A DNA stretch of 64,000 nucleotides from contig CM060306.1 in NCBI GenBank assembly GCA_030674185.1, positions 47,087,716 through 47,151,715 on the forward strand, given 5' to 3'. The number at the start of each line of letters is the position of its first letter. Positions within the stretch are counted from its first letter, which is position 1. Shown in pieces: positions 11,425 to 22,375 of this stretch. A model generated the notes under the pieces. It saw only the letters and a program-made list of their open reading frames with translations. It did not search any database and was not told the origin of the DNA. The position numbers and the translations under genes are program-made. The DNA is from Monoplex corrugatus (taxonomy: Eukaryota; Mollusca; Gastropoda; Littorinimorpha; Ranellidae).

Positions 11425-13027
11425 GTGTCATCATAATCACCTGGTGCCTTGCCGCATGGCGTTGGCGATCATGGACTTCCATCTGTCTCTGTCTCTTGTT
11501 GCCTAAGCATCTCTTCCACCCTCTTTGTCTTCAGCCACTCTGCAAGTCCGTCTAGTACCTTCTCCCTGGGTCGACCTGGTGCTCTTTTTCCCTCCAGTTT
11601 TCCTGTTGTGACCAGATGCTCCAATTCCCCCTTCCTCATAAAATGGCCTATCAATGTTGCCTGTCTTTTCCTAATCTTCCTTATGAATAATCTTCTTGTG
11701 TCTGCCTCCATCAAGACTGTCTCGTTTGTTTTCTTTGCTGTCCATGGAACTTTCAACATTCCTCTGAAAAAACACATCTCGGCTGCCTCAATCTTGTTCT
11801 GGCTTTGCTTGTTGACTGTCCACGCCTCACAACCGTACAACAGTACTGGTTCTATATAACATTCAAGAACTCTCTTCTTGATGTTAACCGATAGGCATTT
11901 GTTGGTAAGAATGCTTGTCATCTTCTTGAATGTTGTTTTGGCTTGGCCGATTCTGTTGTGCTGTTTGCTGTTATTTTGCATGAGGGGATTTCATGCTTTT
12001 TACTGATCACCATGACTTCAGTCTTCCTGCTGTTTAGTTCCAACCCCTTACCTTTGCTTTCTATTTCTAGTATCTTCACAAGGTTTTGTAGGTCCCTTTC
12101 ATTTTCTGCAATTAGCACGGTGTCATCTGCGTATCGAATGTTGTTTATCATTTTTCCTCCAAACTTTAATCCAGGGTCTTCTTCTAGGTTTCTCATGATG
12201 TTTTTGCTGTAAAAAGTGAAAACACACCTGGTGACAAAACACAACCCTGTCTGACTCCTCTTTTGATGTTTTGGAAAGAGCTTATATCGTTTTCTATTCT
12301 CATTGCAGCTGTTTGTTCCCGATACATATTTCTGATTACTCGTAAATCTTTTCCATCAATATTGAGTCTTTCTAGTTGGTTGATCAATTCTTTATGTCTT
12401 AGCCGATCGAAAGCTTCGGTATAATCAACAAAGCATAAATATAAATCCTTATTCATCTCGATTGACATCTCTATGATAGTTCTTAGGATGTACACAGCAT
12501 TAATAGTTCCTTTTCCATCCACAAATCCACACTGTTCTTCTGCTATTTCTCTTTTGATTCTATTCCTTGTCCTCATCATGATTATTCTTAACCGGATTTT
12601 TGTTACATGACTCGTCAAACTGGTTGTGCGATGGAGTTTGCATTCTATAGCTCCTGTCTTCTTTGGAAGTGCAATGAAAATTGATTTTGACATATCTTTG
12701 GGAATGTTTCCAGTGTCGTAAATTTCATTTAGGAGGACTGTTATATTTTCAATACCAAATTCCTCCAAGGCTTCAATCATCTCTGTAGTAATGTTGTCTG
12801 GTCCTGGGGCTTTTCCTGGTTTCATCTTTTTCAGTGCTGCTCTAACTTCATCTTCCATTATGGGTTGTCTTTCAAAGATCTTTCTTATAATGTGTTCTTC
12901 GTTTCTGTCATCTTCATAAAGGTCTTTAATGTACTCTCCCCATCTGTCCAATATTTTGTCTTTTTCCATGATAAGCGTACCATGTTTCGATTTGAAGCAA
13001 CCAGTTGATGTGCATAAGGCTTGTATA
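11424..13027 (-). mobile_element. RTE-like LINE, reverse transcriptase and C-terminal part
   Basis: This is a minus-strand, 5'-truncated element in several frames. Reading from 13010 down: KDKILDRWGEYIKDLYEDD, GKAPGPDNITTEMIEAL, then YTEAFDRLRHKEL, GVRQGCVLSP and YADDTVLIAEN (about 12130). After a further frameshift come SVNIKKRVLECYIEPVLLYG, CEAWTVNKQSQ and, near the 3' end, GKRAPGRPREKVLDGLAEWL. The element stops at 'caccaggtgat' (minus sense) near 11440. Copy B lacks it, and the empty site is at about 57020-57030. Its 5' end lies only 65 bp from the exon 5 acceptor of gene A. RTE clade membership is inferred from motifs. Confidence 0.9.
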
Positions 13028-13091
13028 AGGCTTATTAAACAATTAAAACAGTGTCCCTTTGTGATTGTCCTGATTTTGTTTCTTTTCACAG

Positions 13092-13175
13092 TTCCTGTAA
13101 TTACAATTCCTGGCACTCTGGTTTTAACTGTTACAAAAGCCATCACCACCCGTCTTGTTGGTCGTGCTGCCTTGG
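13092..13175 (+). CDS. SLC46-like transporter gene A, exon 5
   Basis: This 84-bp internal exon lies between acceptor 'ttcttttcacag' and donor 'gtaaga'. It encodes part of membrane segment 10 and the following basic loop: PVITIPGTLVLTVTKAITTR, then LVGRAALG. It is the same length and phase as gene B exon 5 (57080-57163), and its reading frame is intact. It splices in phase to exon 6 at 15096 (split GCA codon). The RTE insertion just upstream has left the acceptor intact. Confidence 0.8.
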
Positions 13176-13479
13176 GTAAGATGCTGAATTCATTTTCGTT
13201 TTGAAAAATCACATCAATTCATACATTCTTTGTGTTAGTCAGTTTGTGTATTGTGTTTGCTTAAAATATGTCAACGAAAAAAAAAAGTCAACAACAACCA
13301 AAACTAAGACAAAAAAGGACAGCAAGAACTACCAACAACAATGGCTTCTGCAACGAAGTGAAGAGCAAAAATAACATAAAAAACGAAAACAACGACAAAA
13401 CATCACCTTTTGCATGCACAATCACTTACTGTCTCTCTAAAGTGAAAAACAAAAGACCATTCGCTTTCAGACTCTTTAT

Positions 13480-13740
13480 TTTAGATTCGATCAGTCTTCC
13501 ATTCAGGAGATATATATTTAATACCTCCGTGGCAGGTAAAGGTTGAAGATTTTTCCTATTTCTCAGATCAGTGTGTGTGCAGATTTGCAAGTGCTAAACA
13601 CTGTCGCGTGTATACACATGCAGAATATCAAATATGTGCGTTAATGATCCTGTAAGTTATTGCCTGAGTCTGGTGGCTCGTAGAAACATGAAAACAACCA
13701 GCAGGCACGCCATTCAAAGACGGATTGCGCAGAGATGATT
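13480..13740 (+). mobile_element. tRNA-derived SINE, degraded
   Basis: After 'gattcgatcagtcttccatt' comes a body with 'tctcagatcagtgtgtgtgc', 'gcaagtgctaaacac', 'atacacatgcagaatatcaa' and 'gttaatgatcctgtaag'. These are the diagnostic blocks of the SINE family. The paralogous copy at 57480-57741 was later split by a LINE. Confidence 0.65.
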
Positions 13741-14480
13741 GGAATGAGCAATTTCCACTGAATTCCAGGAAATAAAGCAGAATATGTTCCAGAAGATTGC
13801 TCTTAAATTCAATTTATGACATTGAGCTTAAAACAGTGATTTCTAAAGAGGTTGAGTTTGTGATTTATAGAAGAGAAACTATGTTAATTGGTAGCATTTT
13901 CTTTAATTAATTCGTGCGCTGATATCTGTTTACCATGCAGGTCTAAATTTAAAATATAAAGTCTGCTATATTCTTTGTAATGAGTCTAGTTTTCTAGTGT
14001 TTCTAAAAGGACAAGTATCAAATCACATTTGTGTAGACCAGTAAAAAGGTCTGAGAATAATATGCTATCTGTTGGTGAGGTATGAATTGATTAGTTTTAG
14101 GGTATTTTGACGCAAAGTTAGGAAGTCATTCTTTGAAAAGAAGTTCATGATCAATTACGCTGAATTTTTTTTAAATTAATGAATTAATCACCGCTGCTAA
14201 ATGTATTGATGTTATGAAGCTTTGGTTAACACGGCGTACTAGCTTTTGGGCATTGACTAGGGGGTCTGTCATGTGAGACTAGTCTATACAGAATAGCTAG
14301 TTGTGTTGTGATTCAGACCTTTAATTATTTATTTATTTACTTTATATAGGTTTCTTTTTTGAAAGTAAGATACACATATACACATGTCATTTACATGTAA
14401 CCAAGATTATTCCAGTGACAGGCTGATAAAATACCAGTATAAATTATAGACTAGGTAAAACATAGTCTAGGTAGGGCCTC
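13741..14480 (+). other. Gene A intron 5, no feature recognised
   Basis: AT-rich intron sequence that aligns with 59040-59510 of copy B. There is no coding potential, and the few open frames are short. Confidence 0.6.
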
Positions 14481-14635
14481 AGGACCTGTCCAGCTCATGC
14501 GTTTATATGCAGGCTTAAGGCATGTCCCATGATCACCATACACGTGGCACCTGTGTGACATTAGTGCATATGAAATTCGTTCCAAGCGCAGAGACGTCAT
14601 CTTGAGAAACTGAAACTGAAACTGAAGCTAATGAA
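14481..14635 (+). mobile_element. Probable SINE fragment with (ACTGAA)n tail
   Basis: The stretch 'gtccagctcatgcg' through 'gcgcagagacgtcatcttga' ends in three 'actgaa' repeats. I recall the combination of a conserved 'gacg.c..cttga' block and an ACTGAA tail from dispersed gastropod repeats. It is absent at the corresponding place of copy B (about 59510), which supports a separate insertion. Confidence 0.5.
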
Positions 14636-14909
14636 GTTTGACGAAAATGTTCTTTTTTTTTTCTTTTTTCATCTCCGTAGTGTTAGATTGTATAAATGTT
14701 GTATATATTCATTCATATGGCTAATGATACGTTTGTTTATGTTTTTCCAAGGGGTTTTATGAGAACACATAATTTAAATTGGGTTGATTGTTTGGGAGAT
14801 ATTTGTTATTTCCGGATGAATGTGTAGGAATAATTTTAGACTGCATGATCTATTTGGGAAAGTGCATTGATTATCTTGAGCAAACTAGACAGAGGAAGAG
14901 GAAGACGGA

Positions 14910-14992
<83 letters not shown>

Positions 14993-15095
14993 GATTCGTC
15001 ATTTTGCTTGAAATATATCACAATGACAAAGAAATCTGCCAAGCCCTGAGATGAAATTTGACGTCATTCATCATCAAAAAAATGTTGGGTTTCAG
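14636..15095 (+). other. Gene A intron 5, end, with (GA)n microsatellite
   Basis: This is paralogous to 59530-60023. A (GA)n run occupies about 14915-14992, where copy B has a (GACACA)n array. The intron ends in the acceptor 'ttgggtttcag'. Confidence 0.75.
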
Positions 15096-15252
15096 CATCC
15101 ACATTTTCCGTGACACTGGCAGCGGAGCAGGTGTTCTTGTTCATCGGAAGCATCTCAGCTAACTACATGTACCAGTACTTTCTTCCCACGTTACCTACTG
15201 CCCCCTTCTACATGGGTGGTGGTTTCTTTTGTCTTGCTACCCTCATATTTAC
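15096..15252 (+). CDS. SLC46-like transporter gene A, exon 6
   Basis: This 157-bp exon encodes membrane segments 11 and 12 (EQVFLFIGSISANYMYQYFL, then LPTAPFYMGGGFFCLATLIF). It is flanked by acceptor 'gggtttcag' and donor 'gtgagt'. It is about 91% identical to gene B exon 6, with no indels. The last two bases (ac) join the g at 16881 to complete a threonine codon. If the intron is retained, the codon after threonine is TGA, created by the donor itself. The frame is intact. Confidence 0.85.
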
Positions 15253-16164
15253 GTGAGTGTTTTGTTTGTTTATTCATTTGTGCTTATTTATACGACAGAG
15301 ACATCAGTATATATATACACGCCAAGAGGAAGAATACGAAAAGATAAACAAGGAGGATACAACATAAGAAACAAACAATCCTTGCAATAGACATCTTTGA
15401 TTAACAACATTAATGTATTAATTAAATATAGATAAAATAACAATTAAATAAAACGTGATATATTCATTTAGACATGGGGACATATCACAGATGTAGGTAT
15501 CATTATCAACATAGTCACGGTGTCAGATCTTATTGATGACAATAAATGCATGGAGCCAGGCAAGGTGAGTCTCCCACCCACACCTTCCTATGTGGACATT
15601 GCCTTTGTGTCTCTCAGTTGAGAGCCTGCATGAATCACTGACATCAAAGACCTTGATGTGAAGTTACACCACAGATTGAGATTGCTGAGAAACCAAACAT
15701 AAGATTACTTTAGCTGTATGGTTTGAAGACCACGCAATGTTTTACTTGTTATATATGATATGATGATACTATGTAATTCCATTGCAGATAAAACAGCATT
15801 GCAGAGCCGTACTCTATACTTTGTATTATGCAGATATCGAGCATGCACGAAAGATACCGACACCTGCAACGCTAGTCAGAATATCTTGAGCAAGTCACAA
15901 AGACGTTATCTTTAAATTGAATAACACTGGGGTGTGCGGTCCCACACTTCTCACCTAGGCCCATAGCACACTTAACTCTGAGTAGGAACTATTTGAAACT
16001 GGAAATCGCACACTGATGTTTATGTGCCAGTTTGAATCCAAACGCACAACTTCATGTAAGTTAGTTGCCTTGCGCATCAGCACATCCTGGCGACTTTTTT
16101 CACCTGATCCTTGTGCTGCGTTTACCTTCTGCTCTCTGTCTCTCTGTCTCTCTGACTCTCTGTC

Positions 16165-16198
<34 letters not shown>

Positions 16199-16880
16199 AT
16201 TCTTTAACTATCTCTGTGCCCCCTCTCTGTCTGACTCTCTCCATCTCTGTCTGTCTGTCTGTCTGTCTTTCTGTCTTTCTGTCTGTCTGTCTCCCTCTCT
16301 CTCCTTCTAATTATAAAAGAGGGATTACATATTATGTACGAATCATATATTACTATTATATGCCAGTGTTATGGTGTGTAAGAGGTATATTCTTTGGTGC
16401 TAGTATCCATCTTTTCATGGCAATGGTCTTTCTTTTGATAACAAAATCAATAATAATGATAGTGGTGATGATTCTACACGTTATGCCACATCTCTCTTTG
16501 TCTCTATATGTGTCTCCTTCTCCGTATCTATCTGTCTATCTGTCCCCCTCCCTCCCCCTCTCTCTTTCCAAATACTATTCACATTTCAATATTGCATTGT
16601 TAAATATCTCTATGGTGTTATGGTTCATTTGTATTAGTGTAACTATAGCTTCTGCATGTGTGTTATAGTTTATTTGCATTCGTATAGACTCTCAATGAGC
16701 TAGGGCTGGGTGTATAAAAACAGCATTCTATTTATTTATACTATTACCATTCAAAAAGAAAATGCCCTTTTCCTTTCCTCTTGTTCTGGTTTTTTTTTTT
16801 TTTTCTTTTTTTTTCTATGAACACCGTTTATTTTGACTCTATAGTTTGCAAAATTACAAGAAAGCAACTTTTTGTTTCAG
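15253..16880 (+). other. Gene A last intron, with (TCTG)n microsatellites
   Basis: No gene is seen. Pyrimidine microsatellites at 16133-16200 and 16240-16305 give spurious frames. The part from about 15657 onward is repeated in tandem at 20372-23520. The intron ends 'tttttgtttcag'. Confidence 0.65.
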
Positions 16881-17043
16881 GGGTTTATCTTTGAAAGAAC
16901 ATTGTTTGTCACGACTGAAAGAGACAACAAAAGATGAGAACAACGTCAGACCAGAATCAACAAGTCACTTGCATCCACCAAAACAATCATCGCTCGCCAC
17001 GACTGCAAACGAGACAGGGCATGAGATCAACGTCAGATTGTAA
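16881..17043 (+). CDS. SLC46-like transporter gene A, terminal exon
   Basis: After the acceptor 'tttttgtttcag' the frame set by exon 6 (ac|g) continues for 53 residues (GLSLKEHCLSRLKETTKDEN to the final GHEINVRL) and stops at TAA 17041-17043. The peptide is hydrophilic and rich in charged, serine and threonine residues, as expected for the cytosolic tail after membrane segment 12. A poly(A) signal follows 68 bp downstream. A decayed tandem copy lies at 23077-23240. I see no counterpart in gene B at the paralogous place. The assignment rests on phase, position and poly(A) signal, because tails in this family are not conserved. Confidence 0.6.
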
Positions 17044-17111
17044 TCAACGTCATTTGCCACAGCACAATGTGGAGATCGACAGTAGGACCATGAACTCATT
17101 CCTCTCGTTTG

Positions 17112-17117
17112 AATAAA
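17112..17117 (+). terminator. Poly(A) signal AATAAA of gene A
   Basis: A canonical hexamer 68 bp after the stop codon of the terminal exon, followed by G/T-rich sequence. The tandem copy near 23319 has lost it ('gtgtaagg'). Confidence 0.6.
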
Positions 17118-17336
17118 GAGTATGGGCAGATTGGTATGCATTTTGACCTTTCACCAAAAGCATCAAAACCTGCTCAAGTGTACTATTAAGACTTGATATT
17201 TCAACCACAAATCAACTTTAAAATCAACGTAATGATAAAGTTGCTTAAACAGTGGTGTCAAAATATGATTTGACATCAAAATGAAAACAAAATGAAAAAT
17301 ATACAGAGCTGATGTAGCATGAAATTCCTGCGTGTT

Positions 17337-17447
<111 letters not shown>

Positions 17448-17449
17448 GG

Positions 17450-20370
17450 AGATTCTCTACCATGGGATCATGAAGATACACTGGACGAAAACGGCTGTAT
17501 GACGACTCTGATGAACGAGCAGCAGCAAACTGTGCTAGCAGAGATGACGTTTGAAAACCAACGTCAGGAATCAGACCACAGTGCTAAGGACATTCATGTT
17601 GATGGTTCAGACGAGGAATTCGTACAGGCTTTTGATGCTAAGCATTAGAAACTCCACTTGTCACGTGGAAATTGCAAGAGAGAAATGGATGAAAAAACAG
17701 TCCACAAGTAAATGCGATGATAGGGAGAAATACTCTGTAACATAAACAAACTACATATGGAGATGCTATATAATTATAAGCAGCATGCAAGGACACATAT
17801 GGAGTAAAACAGACAGAGATGAAAACACCTTTTCAGAAATCCAGACGTCAGCGTCAACTGGAGGACATATGAAGAAAATAAAAGGAATTTCAAGAGACGT
17901 ATGAAGGCTGCTTTGGAATCTAACGTGCAAGCGTAGGAGACAATATGGAAAGAATGTGAAATCAAAACATAGTGCCCTCAAGAAAGTGGAATCAGCAAGG
18001 AAGAAAAAGTACAACAATAACAACAACAAAAAAGACGATACAAGATTACTTCGTCACAAACCCCTTCCACTTCACCAGAAAACTAACTGAGTAAAACGAA
18101 TTCGCTCTGCAACAGTGTATCAGGAAAACATTGTGACTCTCAGAAAGAGACTGATTGAAATGCAGGGTCTGGTGTGACCTTCAACACCAGAAATGAATGC
18201 TTAATAACAAGCCATCAATATTGGACGAAGCAAAGAAAGTAGTTAAGAAAGCCAAAGTCAAATCACCAACTGGATCTATGTAAGAAGTGTCCCAGTGTCC
18301 TTGATGGAGCTGATGGAGTGTACATTCCAAGCGAACAGAATTCAAGTATCATTAACCGGTTCAGACCAGAATCACTCCAGAACGTCGAAAGAAAAATAAT
18401 CTGATCTGTCATGGCAACAAGGCTGACTAAGTATCTAATAGAAAGTGAGTATTTAGATATGTCAGGTCAGAGAAGAGGTATTTTGGGACTGTCTGGTTAT
18501 TCAGAGCATACCACGATGATTTGGGAAGCAATCCAAAGGGCCAAAGCAGAGAAAATGGACTTTGATGTGGTGTGGCTCGATCTAGCAAATGTGTTTGGAT
18601 CAGTCCTAACACAAGATAATTCAACTGGCTCTCGAGATGTATCCTATCTAGAAAACATCCAATACATGTTGAAAGAGTACTTCAATGGCCTTTCAATGCG
18701 ATTGTCCATAAAGGAATACACGACAGACTGGATCATTGTGAAAGCTGGCTTTGTAATTTCTTCAAAACTATTCGCGATGGTAATGGAGGTCATCTTGAAG
18801 GAAACAGTGATCTAAATGTACCCCTCTGAGATACACACCAGTGCTTTCCATAAAGGACAAAGTGACACACAATTCTGAAGTGGTTCAACAGGTTAGTCGC
18901 CTTATCCAGTGTGAGTTTCAAACCATATTAATTATGAAGCCTCTCACTGTGCAAAGTAGAGTACATGAAACAATAACAGTTATGTAGCCAACAAAGCTAT
19001 TCCAACAGTTATAGAAATGTTAGTTGAGTTTTGGAAGGTGGTAAGATGACTCTCAGAAAGACACAAAAAGGGGTAAACAAATGGCGGAAGAATGCTCGCA
19101 ATTAATAGAGTGGCGTATTTGGCAAATAGTGAATCTGGTGCCTTCAGTTCATGCCAATTGCAGTTTCTCTGGCCCCTACTGTTATACGATATCAGTTCAA
19201 GAATGCTGGAATCAAAGAAGGCCAACTTTAACAAGTATGCAAAGTTATAGCTTATTGTTCCACTCCGTCTCTCTGACGTTGTGCTCTATTGTCACTAGGC
19301 AAAGCTGAAGCTATCCCTAAATCAATCATGTGGAAAAACAAAATAATAAAGGTCTGGCATATAACATTGTGAAATCAGTCCAGCCCAAGATAAAGGAAAG
19401 GAAGGGCTGAGAGACAGTGGACGCACCGATAGACAGCCTCATAGTCAGAGAAATAGTAGATCACACACAAACCAATACGCAGGGACTGAGATGAACATAA
19501 ATGGAATATTGGTCAAAAACCACTGGAAAAGCAAAGCAAGACATGAGCTTAAGAAAGAAGAGGAGCCAAAGGAATCTAGAAGGCAGTTCTGCAAGGCCAA
19601 CAGGGTACTGGACAACACCGGAAAGTACACTTCAAAGACAAAAATGTCGAAGGTAGAATGACATGTAACCAATAGCTCATTTCAGGATCAGTTTCATTTT
19701 AAGGTCTGTATATGGCTTCCTGCCATAGAATGCAAATATAGTGAAATGGGGAAAATAAAACACTGCGTACCCGCCCTGGCAGGCAAACAGACAGTGGAAC
19801 ATATCCTGCGCTCATGCAAAGTAGGGCTGACCTAAGGAGACACACATGGGAGCAGATTCAATTGCTTAATTTAAAGAGATTGCGCAAGCACTTAGTACTG
19901 CCAGGGGAAACACCATGCCACTGGAAGCTCTGGCAACTTTCTACATGGCAGGAGGCAGCAAACTGTGGTCTGTAAAAGCTGTGACGTTGTCAGATCATGG
20001 GAGCAGGGTCTGTTTAATGGAGCAGATGACTAGGACTGCACAGCGAATTTTCCAGAATGGAATTTAAACGAAAAAGAAAACAAAACAAAAACACAAATCA
20101 CTGGCAAAGAGATCAGATACAGTTTCCCACTCCTTGTTACCACACTGTTTGTTGGTGTCTGTTTATTGCAAAGCACAAAAGAAATAATTGCAAAAAGGCT
20201 AAATAAAAAAAGATCTCCAATCCCATTCATCAAACATATGATTGTAATCAAACGCACCTTACCGTATGAAAGTAGAATGGGCATAGCCAATGTCTAAAAA
20301 AAAAGAGACAAAAGCATGCCATCCTGGCCACCATCTTGTGAAAATCCAGCTTTCAAGTCAAAGGCCTCAC
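17450..20370 (+). mobile_element. R2-type LINE remnant, copy I (RT, CCHC, restriction-like endonuclease)
   Basis: A heavily broken plus-strand element. The reverse transcriptase part at about 18400-18815 reads MIWEAIQRAKAEKMDFDVVW, then LDLANVFGS and TTDWIIVKAGFVISSKLFAM. A second block at 19040-19680 corresponds to the thumb and connection region of copy II. At 19755-19830 a CCHC-like motif can be followed (HCVPALAGKQTVEHILRSC). The end at 20080-20340 corresponds to the endonuclease domain. R2-group LINEs combine these domains in this order, so the assignment follows from known architecture. Frames are interrupted throughout. Copy III at 61740-64000 is its segmental paralogue. Whether 17450-18150 belongs to the element is inference. 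Confidence 0.7.
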
Positions 20371-20371
20371 C

Positions 20372-20760
20372 ATGATGTAAAGTTACACCACCGACTGAGG
20401 TTGCTGAGAAACCGAAAATGAGATGACCATTAGTGGTAGGAATTGAAAGCCACGCAATATTTTACATGTTATATAATATGATGATGATGATGCTATATAG
20501 TTCCATTGTAACTTATTGCAGCGTTGTAGAGTTGTTCGCTATACTTTGTATTATGAAGATGTCGGGCATGCACGAATGATACGGACACTTGCAGCGCTAG
20601 TCAGAATATTTTGAGCAACAATCTCAAAGACATTATGTTTAAATTATATAACACTGGAGTATGCTGCTCATTCTTCTCATCTAGGCCCACAGCACACTTA
20701 ACCCTGAGTGGGAACTGTCTGAAACTGAAATTCGCACACTGAAAGTTCACAGGTAATACA
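20372..20760 (+). repeat. Tandem duplicate of 15657-16010, first part
   Basis: From 'gtaaagttacaccacc' onward this matches the last intron of gene A ('gtgaagttacaccac' at 15659), including the 'catgcacgaa.gatac.gacac' block. The duplicate is interrupted by the LINE at 20760 and resumes at about 22376. Confidence 0.8.
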
Positions 20761-22113
20761 TTACTGTAGCCTTCTTGGAAAATACAAATAAATGCAGGCC
20801 AAAATCAACAAATACACAAGGAAATGGCTTGGAGTCTCACCTAGTCTCACCGACGTTGCACTCCATTGTTGCCAGAAAAAGCTGAAGCTACCCCAAAACT
20901 TTATTGTTGAAGAGTACAAGGCAAGAAAGGTCAGGCTTCTTAGCATTCTTGAAGACTCTGGAGATAAGGCTGTGAGGTCAATCCAGCCCAAGCTGAGGAC
21001 TGGTAGGAAATGGAAAGTCCAGGAGGCGCTGATCGCAGCGAAAGAAAACCTCATGGTCCAAGAAATAATAGGGCACACGCAGACCAACAGGCAGGGACTG
21101 GGATTAACAAAAATGAAATGGTAGTCAAAGGCCAATGGGAAGGCAAAAAGACATATGGTAATACAAGAGATGAAGAAAGAAGAGGATGCCACAAGACTTC
21201 AGAAGGCAGTTCAGCAAGGCCAACAGGGCCAGTGGATAAATTAGTACACTGCACTCCAAAGAAGTCTAAGCTGGAATGACTTGTGGCATATGGCCCCTCT
21301 CAGGATCAGTTTCATCCTCAGATCTGTATATGATCTCCTGCCCTCGAATGCTAATCTGGTGAAATGGGGGACATCAGATAACCCTGCTTGCCCACTCTGC
21401 CAGGGCAACCAGACAGTGGAACATCTCCTGAGCTCATGCAAGGTAGCACTAACCCAAGGAAGGTACACATGCAGGCACAATCAAGTGCTTCAAGAGATGG
21501 CACAAGCGATCAGCACTGTGACCAGCTCTGCTAGAGGAAAAACTCGCCACCAGAAGCTCTAACAACCTTCTACTCTGCAGGAGGCATGAAAATGTGGCCT
21601 GAAAAAGATGTGACACCCAGAGCATGGAAGCAGGGTCTGCTGAGTAACGCAAACGACTTGGAATGCACAGCAGATCTCTCACAATGAAAACAAAACACCC
21701 AGAAATCATCAGCAAGAGTGGCATGAGACCGGACATAGTTCTCCACTCCCATTCATGCAAACAAATGATTCTAATTGAGCAAATTGTACCATATAAAAGT
21801 ATAATGGAGGATGCTCATATCTGCAAGACTGAAAAGTATACCAGTTAGCCAGCAACTTGAGGACATCTGGCTTTCAAGCCAAATCCTCGCCATAGAGGTT
21901 GGAGCAAGGGGGAAGGTTAGAGCAAGGGGGTTGATAGGCATATTAGCCTATAATCTCATGAAGCAGCTGTCGATTTCAGGGAGAAAAAGGACCACGTCTC
22001 TAAAGGCAATAGTAGAAGCAGTGGAAAAAGCTCTACCGGGATCTGGATCAGGAAGAACAAAAGTGAACTTTGTAAGGCTTGAAATTCCCCCATATTTTGC
22101 TAGTGACCGATAG
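20760..22113 (+). mobile_element. R2-type LINE, copy II: thumb, CCHC and PD-(D/E)XK endonuclease regions
   Basis: This is the best preserved copy, 5'-truncated inside the reverse transcriptase C-terminal region. At 20792-21120 the protein reads KINKYTRKWLGVSPSLTDVA and RTGRKWKVQEALIAAKENLM. At 21281-21560 come RISFILRSVYDLLPSNANLV and the zinc motif CPLCQGNQTVEHLLSSC (C-x2-C-x7-H-x4-C). At 21663-22113 the endonuclease-like region has MRPDIVLHS, KQMILIEQIVPY and VGARGKV, then SISGRKRTTSLKAIVEAVE. The spacing 'RPD...K...(E)...VP...' is that of the restriction-like endonuclease of R2/NeSL/Dada-type LINEs. Frames are joined only by shifts. It inserted into the tandem duplicate of the gene A last intron. 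Confidence 0.8.
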
Positions 22114-22375
22114 CCAAGTGGTTAAGACATCCGTCACAAGATTGACTTTGCCTTGAGGAACCTGAGCACCTAGATGTGCAGGTTTCGATTCCAAGAGGAG
22201 GACAAATTTCTGAAAAAAAAATGGCGACAGCAGAGGGCCATCAAGGAGTCATGACCTGGACGTGGCCCAGCCCACTTAGAGTGTCAGGGATTAAGGACCA
22301 AAACATTTGCTTGACGGGGGTTTCTCCTCTGAGGACCTTCTGCTGTTCAGCTCTCCCCAGTGTTTCTTACTAATC
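22097..22375 (+). mobile_element. tRNA-like module at the 3' end of the R2-type LINE
   Basis: It has an A-box-like 'tagccaagtgg' at 22113 and a B-box-like 'ggtttcgattcc' at about 22182. A ~180-bp body then runs to 'gaccttctgctgttcagc'. The same module follows copy III (63660-63960, with 'gcgttcgaaccag'). It is either a SINE sharing the LINE 3' end or part of the LINE 3' region. I see no full cloverleaf, so this is not called a tRNA gene. Confidence 0.55.

Noticed and set aside
18411..18815. 134-codon frame considered as a host gene
   Set aside because: Its motifs (IWEAIQRAK…, LDLANVFGS) are those of a LINE reverse transcriptase, and a second copy lies at 62680.
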